In this document: positions 30,305 to 38,185 of the stretch, piece after piece | Position numbering within the stretch: position 1 is the stretch's first letter | How the letters are laid out: every line of letters begins with the position of its first letter | Source: Burkholderiaceae bacterium | GTDB taxonomy: Bacteria > Pseudomonadota > Gammaproteobacteria > Burkholderiales > Burkholderiaceae_C | DNA length: 64,000 nt | Assembly (NCBI GenBank): GCA_024235915.1 | Contig: JACKLO010000008.1 | Span: 434,001-498,000, forward strand | Direction of reading: 5' to 3' | Notes under the pieces: model-generated | Database searches by the model: none | What the model was told of the DNA's origin: nothing | Seen by the model: only the letters and a program-made list of their open reading frames with translations | Program-made: the position numbers and the translations under genes

Positions 30305-32254
30305 ATGTCGACCACTGTCCACCGCTGCCACGTCTCCATCGCCGCGCATCGGGCCCTGTTGACCGCGGCCATCGCCACGGTCCTCGCCGGCTGTGGCGGT
30401 GGCACGCAGCAAGACACGCCTCCGCCCGCCGCCAGCGCCAGTTTGAAGACGGCCCAGGCCGGCGACCTGGTTGCCTATGCGAAAGAAAGGCTGCGGGCGC
30501 GATTCGGCATGGCCCTTCCAGCGGGTCTGGCGGCCACCACCGGGGGTGCCACTGCGTCAAGCGACACCATCGCCGCGGCAACGCCACCGGGAACGCTGGT
30601 GCAGGAAGCCGGCGTCGACGAAGCCGATCTGCTGAAGATCGACGGCAACACCGTGCTGTCGCTGCACGGGAGCATCTTGCGACGTCACCAGCTGGCGGCC
30701 CGCCAACTGAACACGGTGGACGCGGTGACGCTGGAGAGCCCCCCAGAGAACGCGTACGTCACGCAGCGGGGCCTGCATCTGGTGCCGGGCGGACCCGCCA
30801 TGGTGATCGAGGAGCGCTGGCAAGTCGGCCAGTGGAGTGGCCAGTGCCCGGCCGAGGCCTGCGCGATGATCGGCCTGACGGTATTCCTGCCCACGCAGCC
30901 GAGCGTGCACCTGCAGCGTGTGGCGCGCGACAGTGGGCTGACCGCAGCGCCAGCCTGGACGCTCGATGGGCGCCTGGTTGGCAGCCGCCGCATCGGCAAT
31001 CAGCTGCTGCTCGTGACCACCCATGTGCCCGCACTGGCCGTGGACGCGCTGCCCGCCACAGCCACCACCGCTGAACGTGAAGCGGTGCTGGCCAGCCTGA
31101 CGGCGCAGGACCTGCTGCCGCGGCGTCGGCAAGGCAATGCGCAGGCCATCCCCCTGGTCCAGGAAACCGAATGCCTGCTGCAGCCCGGCAACGCGTCCAC
31201 GGCCGTGGAGATCACCACGGTGACGGTGCTCGACCTGTCGACCGACACCTGGCGCAGCCGGTGTTTTGTCGGCGGCACCGAGGCGATGTACATGACTGCG
31301 GACGCGCTGGTGCTGGCGACCACCCGCTGGCCCTACCTGCAGGCCGATGCCCTGACTGTCTACCCGGCCCAGATGCAGACCGACGTCCACCAATTTGCCC
31401 TGACCGCCAGCGCCGTGGATTACCGCGCCAGCGGCAGCGTGCCTGGGCATCTGGGGTGGGACACCAGCCGCAAGTCACAGCGGTTCAGCGCCTGGCGTGG
31501 CGACCTGCGGGTGCTCAGTTTCACCGGCGACGTCGGTTGGGGCGCGGCGCCGGTGAACGGCACGGCGCCGTCGCCGGCCACCCTGACCGTGCTGCGTGAA
31601 TCGGGCGGACAACTGCAGCCCGTGGGGCAGTTGCCCAACACGGCGCGCAGCGCCCCGATCGGCAAACCCGACGAGCAGGTGTACGCCGTGCGCTTCGTGG
31701 GCGATCGAGGTTATGTGGTCACCTTCCGTCAGATCGACCCGCTCTATGTGCTCGACCTGTCCAACGCCGCGGATCCCTTGATCGCGGGCTCGCTGGAAAC
31801 GCCGGGGTTTTCTCAGGACCTGTACGACCTCGGGCCGGGCTGGCTGCTGGGCACCGGCCGCGAGACCGACGCCCAGGGCCGGGTCACCGGGCTGGGGATC
31901 TCGCTCTTCGACGTGCGCGACGCCCAGGCCCCTCGGCTGGCCGCCGGCGCTCGGCTGGGTGACGGCAGCAGCGCCACGGCGCTCGACGCGTCGCCCCAAG
32001 GCATCAACCTGTGGCGGTCGGGCACCCGCGCCCAGGCCGCATTGCCGGTGGCGGTCGAACTCGGCGGCCTGTACGGCACCGCCCTGCAAAGGGTGACCGT
32101 CGACACCGGCGCCGGCAGCCTGGCCCTGTCGCCGTTGCTGCCGGCCAGCACGGAAGGGCCGAGCCAAGGTGTGGCGGTCGAACGCGCGCTGGTACTCGGT
32201 GACCAGGTGCTGTACCTGGACGGCACAGGAGCCCTGACGCTGCACGACTGGTAG
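30305..32254 (+). CDS. Secreted beta-propeller lipoprotein (PF09826-like)
   Basis: 649 aa. Lipobox TVLAGC gives an acylated N-terminal Cys followed by a Gly/Pro-rich linker. The rest matches the beta-propeller family by its opening LVQEAGVDEADLLKIDGNTVLSLHGS and repeated blade motifs such as DQVYAVRFVGDRGYVVTF-type (EQVYAVRFVGDRGYVVTF) and DPLYVLDLSNAADPLIAGSL. Blade-repeat proteins of this kind are surface or periplasmic and of unknown ligand. It shares a divergent operator with the DUF6502/lipoprotein operon. Confidence 0.85.
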   Translation: MSTTVHRCHVSIAAHRALLTAAIATVLAGCGGGTQQDTPPPAASASLKTAQAGDLVAYAKERLRARFGMALPAGLAATTGGATASSDTIAAATPPGTLVQEAGVDEADLLKIDGNTVLSLHGSILRRHQLAARQLNTVDAVTLESPPENAYVTQRGLHLVPGGPAMVIEERWQVGQWSGQCPAEACAMIGLTVFLPTQPSVHLQRVARDSGLTAAPAWTLDGRLVGSRRIGNQLLLVTTHVPALAVDALPATATTAEREAVLASLTAQDLLPRRRQGNAQAIPLVQETECLLQPGNASTAVEITTVTVLDLSTDTWRSRCFVGGTEAMYMTADALVLATTRWPYLQADALTVYPAQMQTDVHQFALTASAVDYRASGSVPGHLGWDTSRKSQRFSAWRGDLRVLSFTGDVGWGAAPVNGTAPSPATLTVLRESGGQLQPVGQLPNTARSAPIGKPDEQVYAVRFVGDRGYVVTFRQIDPLYVLDLSNAADPLIAGSLETPGFSQDLYDLGPGWLLGTGRETDAQGRVTGLGISLFDVRDAQAPRLAAGARLGDGSSATALDASPQGINLWRSGTRAQAALPVAVELGGLYGTALQRVTVDTGAGSLALSPLLPASTEGPSQGVAVERALVLGDQVLYLDGTGALTLHDW

Positions 32255-32343
32255 ACGGCACGCGACGCCAGGGGTGCACCGATTCGAACGGCGCGGCCCC
32301 TGGCCCTGTGGGACCCACAGCACCGGGGCACAATCGGCCGACG

Positions 32344-33351
32344 ATGAACATCATCATCCTCGACGACTACCAGGACGCCGTGCGCAAGCTGCCCTGCGCC
32401 GCACGTCTGGAGCCCTACAACGCCAAGGTCTTCACCAACACCGTCAAGGGCATCGGCCAGCTGTCGGTGCGCCTGCGCGACGCCGATGTGCTGGTGCTGA
32501 TCCGCGAGCGCACACACTTCCCGCGCCAACTGCTGGAAAAGCTGCCGCGCCTGAAGCTGATCTCGCAGACCGGCCGCGTCGGCAGCCATGTCGATGTCGA
32601 GGCCTGCACGCGTCAGGGCATCGCGGTGGCCGAAGGCGTGGGCTCGCCGGTGGCGCCGGCAGAGCTGGCCTGGGCCCTGATCATGGCCGCCACCCGGCGG
32701 CTGCCACAGTACATCGGCAACCTCAAGCACGGCGCCTGGCAACAGGCGGGGCTGAAGGCAGCATCCATGCCGCCCAACTTCGGCCTGGGCACGGTGCTGC
32801 GTGGGCGCACGCTGGGCCTCTGGGGTTATGGCCGGATCGGGCAGTTGGTGGCCGGCTACGGGCGGGCCTTTGGCATGGCGGTGCAGGTCTGGGGCAGCGA
32901 AACGTCCCGCCAGCGTGCGCTGGCCGACGGGCACCAGGCCTCTCCGGATCGCGAGACCTTTTTCGCCACCAGCGACGTGCTCAGCCTGCACCTGCGCCTG
33001 ACCGACACCACGCGTGCGCTGGTGACGCTGGAAGATCTGTCGCGCATGAAGCCGACTGCCCTTTTCGTCAACACCTCGCGGGCCGAACTGGTGGCCGAGA
33101 ACGCCCTGGTCTCGGCCCTCAACCGCGGCCGGCCCGGCATGGCGGCGGTGGACGTGTTCGAGAGCGAACCCATCCTGCAGGGTCACCCACTGCTGCGGCT
33201 GGAGAACGCCGTGTGCACACCCCACATCGGCTACGTGGAGCAGGACAGCTACGAGATGTACTTCGGGGCCGCCTTCGACAACGTGGTCAACTTCATCGAG
33301 GGCCGACCGACCGGCCTGCTGAACCCCGAGGCGCTGAAGGTTCACCGCTGA
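32344..33351 (+). CDS. D-2-hydroxyacid dehydrogenase family protein
   Basis: 335-aa NAD(P)-dependent dehydrogenase of the D-isomer family. Nucleotide-binding GLWGYGRIGQLVAGYGRAFG at about 150-170; catalytic triad Arg in NTSRAELV, Glu in DVFESEP and His in CTPHIGY. The N-terminal MNIIILDDYQDAVR is typical of the phosphoglycerate-dehydrogenase-like branch found in Burkholderiales. Exact substrate unknown. Upstream alternative starts in the same frame lack family homology. Confidence 0.88.
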   Translation: MNIIILDDYQDAVRKLPCAARLEPYNAKVFTNTVKGIGQLSVRLRDADVLVLIRERTHFPRQLLEKLPRLKLISQTGRVGSHVDVEACTRQGIAVAEGVGSPVAPAELAWALIMAATRRLPQYIGNLKHGAWQQAGLKAASMPPNFGLGTVLRGRTLGLWGYGRIGQLVAGYGRAFGMAVQVWGSETSRQRALADGHQASPDRETFFATSDVLSLHLRLTDTTRALVTLEDLSRMKPTALFVNTSRAELVAENALVSALNRGRPGMAAVDVFESEPILQGHPLLRLENAVCTPHIGYVEQDSYEMYFGAAFDNVVNFIEGRPTGLLNPEALKVHR

Positions 33352-33447
33352 AGGGCCTGCCGCCCGGTGTGCAATGCGCACGCGGGCACCAGGCCCCTGG
33401 GGCGATGAGGGGGTGACGTCAGGCTCGGTCAGGACTACGCTCCAGGC

Positions 33448-33852
33448 ATGCCTGTTCGCGCCATCACACCTCGTCTTCGGCCATGGGCCGTCGGCATGGC
33501 ACTGGCTGCGGCGGGAACCAGCTTGTCGGCGGCCCCGGTGCCCGCCGATGCCCTGGCACCGGACCCCCAGGAAGAAGCCGTGCGCTGGACGCTCGACGGC
33601 CTGGCCGCACTGGCCAGCTGGGCCGTCGAACCTGCCGCCACCACGGAGGGCGACGTCCGCCCCGCTGTGGCCCTGCAATCCCAGGCGGCATCACCGGCCG
33701 CGTCGGACCGCCATGTCAGGCTGGCTCCGGCCGATGTGCCCGACCCTGGCGGTTACGCCCTGATGGGCCTGCTGCTGCTGGGCACCGCGGCCGCGGTGCG
33801 CGCACTGGCGCGGCGAACGCCCGTTCAGCGCGGGTTGTCGAAGAACACGTAG
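33448..33852 (+). CDS. Short exported protein with PEP-CTERM-like end
   Basis: 134 aa: a signal peptide (WAVGMALAAAGTSLSAAP), an acidic low-complexity body, then VPDPGGYALMGLLLLGTAAA followed by basic RALARR. This resembles the PEP-CTERM exosortase signal (VPEPGTYALML...), with Asp for Glu and a longer tail of about ten residues. It overlaps the convergent lipoprotein gene by 28 bp. If the signal is genuine an exosortase should be elsewhere in the genome. Confidence 0.5.
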   Translation: MPVRAITPRLRPWAVGMALAAAGTSLSAAPVPADALAPDPQEEAVRWTLDGLAALASWAVEPAATTEGDVRPAVALQSQAASPAASDRHVRLAPADVPDPGGYALMGLLLLGTAAAVRALARRTPVQRGLSKNT

Positions 33853-34157
33853 GTCGCGAAGCCGCCGACCTCGAAGTAGATCCGCCTTTCGCCCGGGTCG
33901 ACCTGCCCGTTCAGGTTCTCGTCCAGCACGCCATAACCGAAGCGGTACTCGCGCGGTGCACCGTCGTCGGTGCCCAGGGCGGTGGACAGCTTGTCGACCT
34001 TCAGGAAACGGCGCACCAGTTGCGAGCCGGCGTAGATCTCCAGCACGCCGTCGTTGCCGGTCCAGTTCTGGATCTCGCGGCGGATCTGGTTCTGCCGTTC
34101 CTGGGTGCAACTGGCCAAAGCCACCGTGGCCAGCAGGAGCAGGAGGATGCGCTTCAT
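33825..34157 (-). CDS. Putative small lipoprotein downstream of upp
   Basis: 110 aa, lipobox VALASC with Cys at residue 17 after a short Leu-rich signal. The mature part is a small beta domain (GVLEIYAGSQLVRRFLKVDKLS ... GYGVLDENLNGQVDPGERRIYFEVG) with a DENLNGQVD loop that looks like a calcium-binding turn. Family not recognised. It overlaps the upp stop by 4 bp (ATGA). Confidence 0.75.
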   Translation of the reverse strand: MKRILLLLLATVALASCTQERQNQIRREIQNWTGNDGVLEIYAGSQLVRRFLKVDKLSTALGTDDGAPREYRFGYGVLDENLNGQVDPGERRIYFEVGGFATYVFFDNPR

Positions 34158-34780
34158 TTGGTGCCAAAGATCTTGTCGCCGGCGTCACCCAGGCCGGGAA
34201 TGATGTAGCCCACGTCGTTGAGGTGGCTGTCGATCGACGCTGTCCAGCAACGCACATCCGGGTGGGCCGCGTCCAGCGCACGCACGCCCTCGGGCGCGGC
34301 CACCAGCACCAGCGCACGGATGTCCTTGCAGCCCTTGCGCTTGAGCAGGTCGATGGTGGCGATCATCGAGCCGGCGGTGGCCAACATCGGGTCGACGATG
34401 AGGGCGGTGCGCTCGTCCAGGTGGCCGACGAAGCGCTCGAAATAGTGTTCCGGCCGCAGCGTCTCGTGGTTGCGCGACAGGCCGACCACGCTGACCTTGG
34501 CGTTGGGGATCATGTCCAGCACGCCGTCGAGCATGCCCAGGCCGGCGCGCAGGATGGGCACCACCGTGACCTTGCGGCCGGCGATCTGGTCGATCTCCGC
34601 CGGGCCGCTCCAGCACTGCACGGTGGTCTTCTCGAGCGGAAAGTCGGCGGTGGCCTCGTAGGCCAGCAGGCGGGCCAGTTCGCCCGTCAGCTCGCGGAAC
34701 TTCTTGGTCGAGATGTCGTGCTCACGCAGCAGGCCAACCTTGTGGCGGACGAGGGGGTGGTTGACGGCGATGACAGGCAT
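34154..34780 (-). CDS. upp: Uracil phosphoribosyltransferase
   Basis: Salvages uracil with PRPP to UMP. 208 aa, standard length. N-terminal NHPLVRHKVGLLRE, PILRAGLGMLDGV, and the PRPP loop in ALIVDPMLATAGSMIATIDLLK; ending FGTK. The last gene-pair partner is the small lipoprotein, coupled by a 4-bp overlap. Confidence 0.97.
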   Translation of the reverse strand: MPVIAVNHPLVRHKVGLLREHDISTKKFRELTGELARLLAYEATADFPLEKTTVQCWSGPAEIDQIAGRKVTVVPILRAGLGMLDGVLDMIPNAKVSVVGLSRNHETLRPEHYFERFVGHLDERTALIVDPMLATAGSMIATIDLLKRKGCKDIRALVLVAAPEGVRALDAAHPDVRCWTASIDSHLNDVGYIIPGLGDAGDKIFGTK

Positions 34781-34840
34781 GGTGGGCGTCAGTTTAGGGC
34801 CTGGATGCGCGCCACTGCCTGCCGGAGCTCCTGATGCAGG

Positions 34841-35584
34841 TCACACCAGCAGCGGCGGCAGCAACGCGGCGGCGGTGCCGCGCAGCACCACGTGGGCCTC
34901 GACATCGATCTCGCTCTCCTGCGGGTTGACGATGACCACATGGGCCCCGGCGGCGCGCGCCCGCCCGGCCAGGCCGGCCGCCGGCCAGACGGCGCCGGAA
35001 GTGCCAACGATCAGCATCACGTCGCAGTCCAATGCGGCTCGTTGCGCCGCCGCCAGCGCGCCCCCGGGCAACATCTCGCCAAACCAGACCACGCCGGGCC
35101 GGGCCATCACCCCGCAACCGGGGCAGCGCGGCGGCCGGCCCGGCGTCGCAGCTTCCGGTGTCTGCGCCGGGCGACAGCGGCAGGGTTCCAGCCAGCGGTC
35201 GCGCTGGATGTCGCCGTGCAGGCGGATGGTGTCGATGTTGCCGGCCCGTTGGTGCAGGTCATCCACGTTCTGCGTCACCAGCGTCAGCACTCCGGGCCTG
35301 CGGGCGGCGAAGGCGGCGAGCGCGTGGTGGCCGGCGTTCGGCTCGGCCAGCCGCACGCCGTCACGGCGCTCCTCGTACCAATCCCAGACCCGGCCCGGAT
35401 CGGCGCGGAAACCTTCTTCGCTGGCCAACTCCGCGGGGTCGAAGCGGGCCCACAGGCCGGTCATCGCATCACGGAAGGTGGGGATGCCGCTTTCCGCCGA
35501 CATGCCCGCGCCGGTAAGCACGCAGACCCGACCAGCCTGTGCGAGCCGTTGTCGAACCGAGGCGACGGCCTCAGGCGCCGCCAT
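34841..35584 (-). CDS. cobB: Sir2-family NAD-dependent protein deacylase
   Basis: 247 aa. Sirtuin motifs: GAGMSAESGIPTFRD (NAD binding), QNVDDLHQRAG, catalytic His in LHGDI, and a Cys4 zinc site (CRC ... CPGC). The spacing between Cys pairs is about 17 residues and Pro-rich. FGEMLP and VGTSGAVWPAAGL complete the fold. The ATG at 35584 lies inside the end of rlmB (14-bp overlap), so the genes form one unit with rlmB and the genes upstream. Confidence 0.93.
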   Translation of the reverse strand: MAAPEAVASVRQRLAQAGRVCVLTGAGMSAESGIPTFRDAMTGLWARFDPAELASEEGFRADPGRVWDWYEERRDGVRLAEPNAGHHALAAFAARRPGVLTLVTQNVDDLHQRAGNIDTIRLHGDIQRDRWLEPCRCRPAQTPEAATPGRPPRCPGCGVMARPGVVWFGEMLPGGALAAAQRAALDCDVMLIVGTSGAVWPAAGLAGRARAAGAHVVIVNPQESEIDVEAHVVLRGTAAALLPPLLV

Positions 35585-36314
35585 GCTGCCGCTGCCGCAG
35601 GGCTTCGTAGAGACAGACGGCCGCCGCGACCGACACGTTGAGGCTCTCCACCGCACCGTTCATCGGGATGCGCACCAACTGGTCGCAGGTCTTGCGCGTG
35701 AGCTGCCGCATGCCAGGGCCTTCAGCCCCCAGCACCAGCGCCACCGGGCCGGTCAGGTCCAGGTCGTAGAGCGTCTGCTCGGCGTCGTCGCTGGTGCCGA
35801 TGACACGAATGTCGCGCTCCTTGAGTTCGTTCAGCGAACGTGCGAGGTTGGTGACCATCAGGTAGGGCACGGTCTCCGCCGCACCGCTGGCCACCTTGGC
35901 CACGGTGGCGTTCAGGCCCACCGCGTGATCACGCGGCGCCACCACCGCGTGCGCCCCGGCGCCGTCGGCCACGCGCAGACAGGCGCCCAGGTTGTGCGGG
36001 TCGGTCACGCCGTCGAGCACGAGCACCAGCGGTGGACCGTCGACCTCGTCGAGCACGTCGTCCAGCGAGTGTTTGGGGGCCAGCGCCTGCACCCGCGCCA
36101 CCACGCCCTGGTGGCCACGGCCACCGCAGAGCTTGCCCAGGCGGGCGTCATCGCTGTCGATGATCCTTGCCCCCGCAGCCTGTGCGCGCTCGACGAAGCC
36201 GCGCATGCGCGCGTCGCGGCGGGCAGCGTCCACGTGCACCTCGATGACGGATTCGGGCGCCGTCTTCAGGCGCACGGTGACAGCATGGAAGCCGTAGAGG
36301 ATGCCGGGTTTCAT
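35571..36314 (-). CDS. rlmB: 23S rRNA (guanosine-2251-2'-O)-methyltransferase
   Basis: SPOUT-class methylase of G2251 in the ribosomal P-loop. 247 aa, close to E. coli RlmB. N-terminal substrate-binding domain starting KPGILYGFHAV; SPOUT motifs LVLDGVTDPHNLGACLRVADGAGAHAVV, VLGAEGPGM and IPMNGAVESLNVSVAAAVCLYE. Starts inside the stop of the upstream membrane-protein gene (ATGA) and runs into cobB. Confidence 0.96.
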   Translation of the reverse strand: MKPGILYGFHAVTVRLKTAPESVIEVHVDAARRDARMRGFVERAQAAGARIIDSDDARLGKLCGGRGHQGVVARVQALAPKHSLDDVLDEVDGPPLVLVLDGVTDPHNLGACLRVADGAGAHAVVAPRDHAVGLNATVAKVASGAAETVPYLMVTNLARSLNELKERDIRVIGTSDDAEQTLYDLDLTGPVALVLGAEGPGMRQLTRKTCDQLVRIPMNGAVESLNVSVAAAVCLYEALRQRQHGGA

Positions 36315-37048
36315 GCGCGGATTGTCGTGTAGGCCAGGATCAGGCCGATCAGCACCGGCTGGTGCAGCATGTAGAAACTCAGGCTCCAGCGCCCGAGCAA
36401 CGCCAGCGGTCGCAGGACACCGGGCACGGCGCCGGCAAAGGCTGCGCGCCGATGCGTCAACAGCCACTGCGCGCCCGCCAGCCCGGCCAGCATCACGCCG
36501 AACCACGGCAGCACCGGCACCCAGTCCTCGGTGACGGGCTTGCGCGTGACGAGACCGATCCAGGCCAGCCACGGCGCGTCGAAACCCGGGTGTCGCCACA
36601 GGGCCGGCAGCGCGATGCAGCCGGCCGCCAGCGGCCACAGCCAGCCACGCAGCGGCGCCAGCAACCGAGCCCCGACCAGCATCACCGCAATGCCATGCAG
36701 CACGCCGAAGAAGATCCAGCTCCTTGGGAACATGAACGACGACCCGATGCTCACCAGCAGCGCGCAGCCCGCCACCTGCGCCCAGCGCCGCCAGAAGCGC
36801 GGCCAGGTCTGCCCAGCGTCCAGTGACACCGCCAGCGCCGCGCCGGCGCACAGCAGGAAGCCCGACAGGATCATCGTGCGCTGCACGGTCCACAGCGGGT
36901 CGTGGAAGAAGCGATACGGTGGCTGGAAGAAGCCGTAGTGATTGAGGTCGAAGGCGAAGTGGTACACCGCCATCCAGACGATGGCCAGGCCGCGCAGCGC
37001 GTCGAGACGGTCGAAGCGCTGCCCCCGGATCGCGCGCGGGCCCGTCAC
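36311..37048 (-). CDS. DUF1624/heparan-alpha-glucosaminide N-acetyltransferase-like membrane protein
   Basis: 245 aa with about seven TM helices. Begins FDRLDALRGLAIVWMAVYHFAFDLNHYGF, the signature of the DUF1624/YeiB-like acyltransferase group, and contains GVLHGIAVMLVGARL and the closing SLSFYMLHQPVLIGLIL. The GTG at 37048 overlaps the RES toxin stop by 4 bp (GTGA); earlier in-frame ATGs are inside that gene. Physiological acyl acceptor unknown. Confidence 0.85.
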   Translation of the reverse strand: MTGPRAIRGQRFDRLDALRGLAIVWMAVYHFAFDLNHYGFFQPPYRFFHDPLWTVQRTMILSGFLLCAGAALAVSLDAGQTWPRFWRRWAQVAGCALLVSIGSSFMFPRSWIFFGVLHGIAVMLVGARLLAPLRGWLWPLAAGCIALPALWRHPGFDAPWLAWIGLVTRKPVTEDWVPVLPWFGVMLAGLAGAQWLLTHRRAAFAGAVPGVLRPLALLGRWSLSFYMLHQPVLIGLILAYTTIRA

Positions 37049-37719
37049 GACACCTTCTCGTAGACGTCGCTGAAGGATCGGCCGTCCCAGGCGTAGAGCA
37101 GGATGGCGGCGTGCACGCAGCGCGCGGCGCCGCGCGGGCGGAACAAGCCAACGCATTCACCGCCGGCATGCCGCACGCTGCGGTAGACCACCCCGGCAGA
37201 ACCGGCGCTGCGCAGCCTGGCGCCCAGGGCGCGCGCGGGGCCGTAGTCGGCAGGGTCGTGTTCGGCGTCGAAGCCCGCGCGCAGGTCATGCAGGGTGGCG
37301 TCGACATCCACGCGGTACAGCCGCATGGGCAGGTGCTGGGGACGTTCACCGGTGGCCGCCAGAAAGCGGGCGTGGTGAAAGGCCGTTTCGGCGATCGCCG
37401 TCTCGCGGTCGTGGGCCGCATAGAAGACACCGGCCTCGCCGCCGGCAAAGCGGCTGCCCACAGGGTTCACGTGCGTGAAGGCGGCCATGATGGGCCCACT
37501 GCCGGGGCCGTAAATCCGCTCGTCCTCGGGCACACGGGCGATGTTGCCCACCTCGTCGCGTGCGCGCTCGTTGGTCATGCTCTCCAGGGCATAGAGTGCG
37601 TCGAAGTCGGCGGCGTCAGCCACGCGGTCGAAGAGGAAGACCGAAGGATGTCGTGTGGGCACGATGCGGCAGGCCGGCTGCCAGCGCACCCGGCGCCTGG
37701 GTGGATCTGTCCCTGTCAA
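37045..37719 (-). CDS. RES-domain toxin (NAD+ phosphorylase family)
   Basis: 224 aa. RES toxins deplete NAD+. The domain is seen as CRIVPTRHPSVFLFDRVADAADFDALYALESMTN, then GSRFAGGEAGVFYAAHDRETAIAETAFHHARFL, with the conserved Arg, Glu and Ser-rich GVVYRSVRHAGGECVGLF end. Start is a TTG at 37719 overlapping the antitoxin stop; a GTG ten codons on is an alternative. The partner Xre gene is directly upstream. The toxin is unusually coupled downstream to the DUF1624 gene as well. Confidence 0.9.
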   Translation of the reverse strand: MTGTDPPRRRVRWQPACRIVPTRHPSVFLFDRVADAADFDALYALESMTNERARDEVGNIARVPEDERIYGPGSGPIMAAFTHVNPVGSRFAGGEAGVFYAAHDRETAIAETAFHHARFLAATGERPQHLPMRLYRVDVDATLHDLRAGFDAEHDPADYGPARALGARLRSAGSAGVVYRSVRHAGGECVGLFRPRGAARCVHAAILLYAWDGRSFSDVYEKVS

Positions 37720-38141
37720 GACCAGCCGCCGCCGCGCACACCGTCGAGGTAGCGGCGTACCAGGTTCAGGTCACTGACGTTGCCACCGAGCATGTGCTGC
37801 AGCGCACTGCGTCCGCCGAAGGGCGCGGCATTGTTGGGTTGGCGCACCCAGGCATCGGCCGCGGCGGTGTCGGGCAGCAGGATCTGCAACGCCTTCCAGA
37901 TGCCCAACAGGTTGGACAGGCGCTCCAGCGTGTCGCGCGACAGGTTGGCCTTCTCCGGGTGCTTGCGCCAGGCGAAGAAGGTGGACCGCGGTGGTTCACC
38001 CAACAGGCGGATCTGCTCATCGACACTGAGCTGCCAGGCCCCGGCGATGCGCACGAAGGCGCGCAAGCCGGCGGCGGCCATCTGGGCCGGGCCCACCGGC
38101 GGCAAGGCCGACGACGAGACCGGGACGAGCAAAGCGTTCAT
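37716..38141 (-). CDS. Xre/MbcA/ParS-type antitoxin
   Basis: 141 aa from the ATG at 38141. N-terminal Xre-like helix-turn-helix region (MAAAGLRAFVRIAGAWQLSVDEQIRLLGEPPRSTFFAWRK) and the C-terminal toxin-binding ParS/MbcA domain (LERLSNLLGIWKALQILLPD ... AWVRQPNNAAPFGGRSALQHML). Neutralises the downstream RES protein. The promoter -10 ends six bases before this ATG, so the mRNA should be leaderless and a GTG at 38159 cannot be used. Confidence 0.92.
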   Translation of the reverse strand: MNALLVPVSSSALPPVGPAQMAAAGLRAFVRIAGAWQLSVDEQIRLLGEPPRSTFFAWRKHPEKANLSRDTLERLSNLLGIWKALQILLPDTAAADAWVRQPNNAAPFGGRSALQHMLGGNVSDLNLVRRYLDGVRGGGWS

Positions 38142-38177
38142 GTGTCCGATTATGGACACAATGAAAGAACCAGTCCA
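38141..38177 (-). promoter_or_regulatory. Promoter and palindromic operator of the Xre-RES pair
   Basis: Inverted repeat TGTGTCC GATTAT GGACACA (38141-38160). On the minus strand -35 TGGACT (38177-38172), 17-bp spacer, -10 CATAAT (38154-38149) inside the palindrome. Binding there would block the -10 and start site, as expected for antitoxin autorepression. Confidence 0.75.
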
Positions 38178-38185
38178 CCAAGAGA

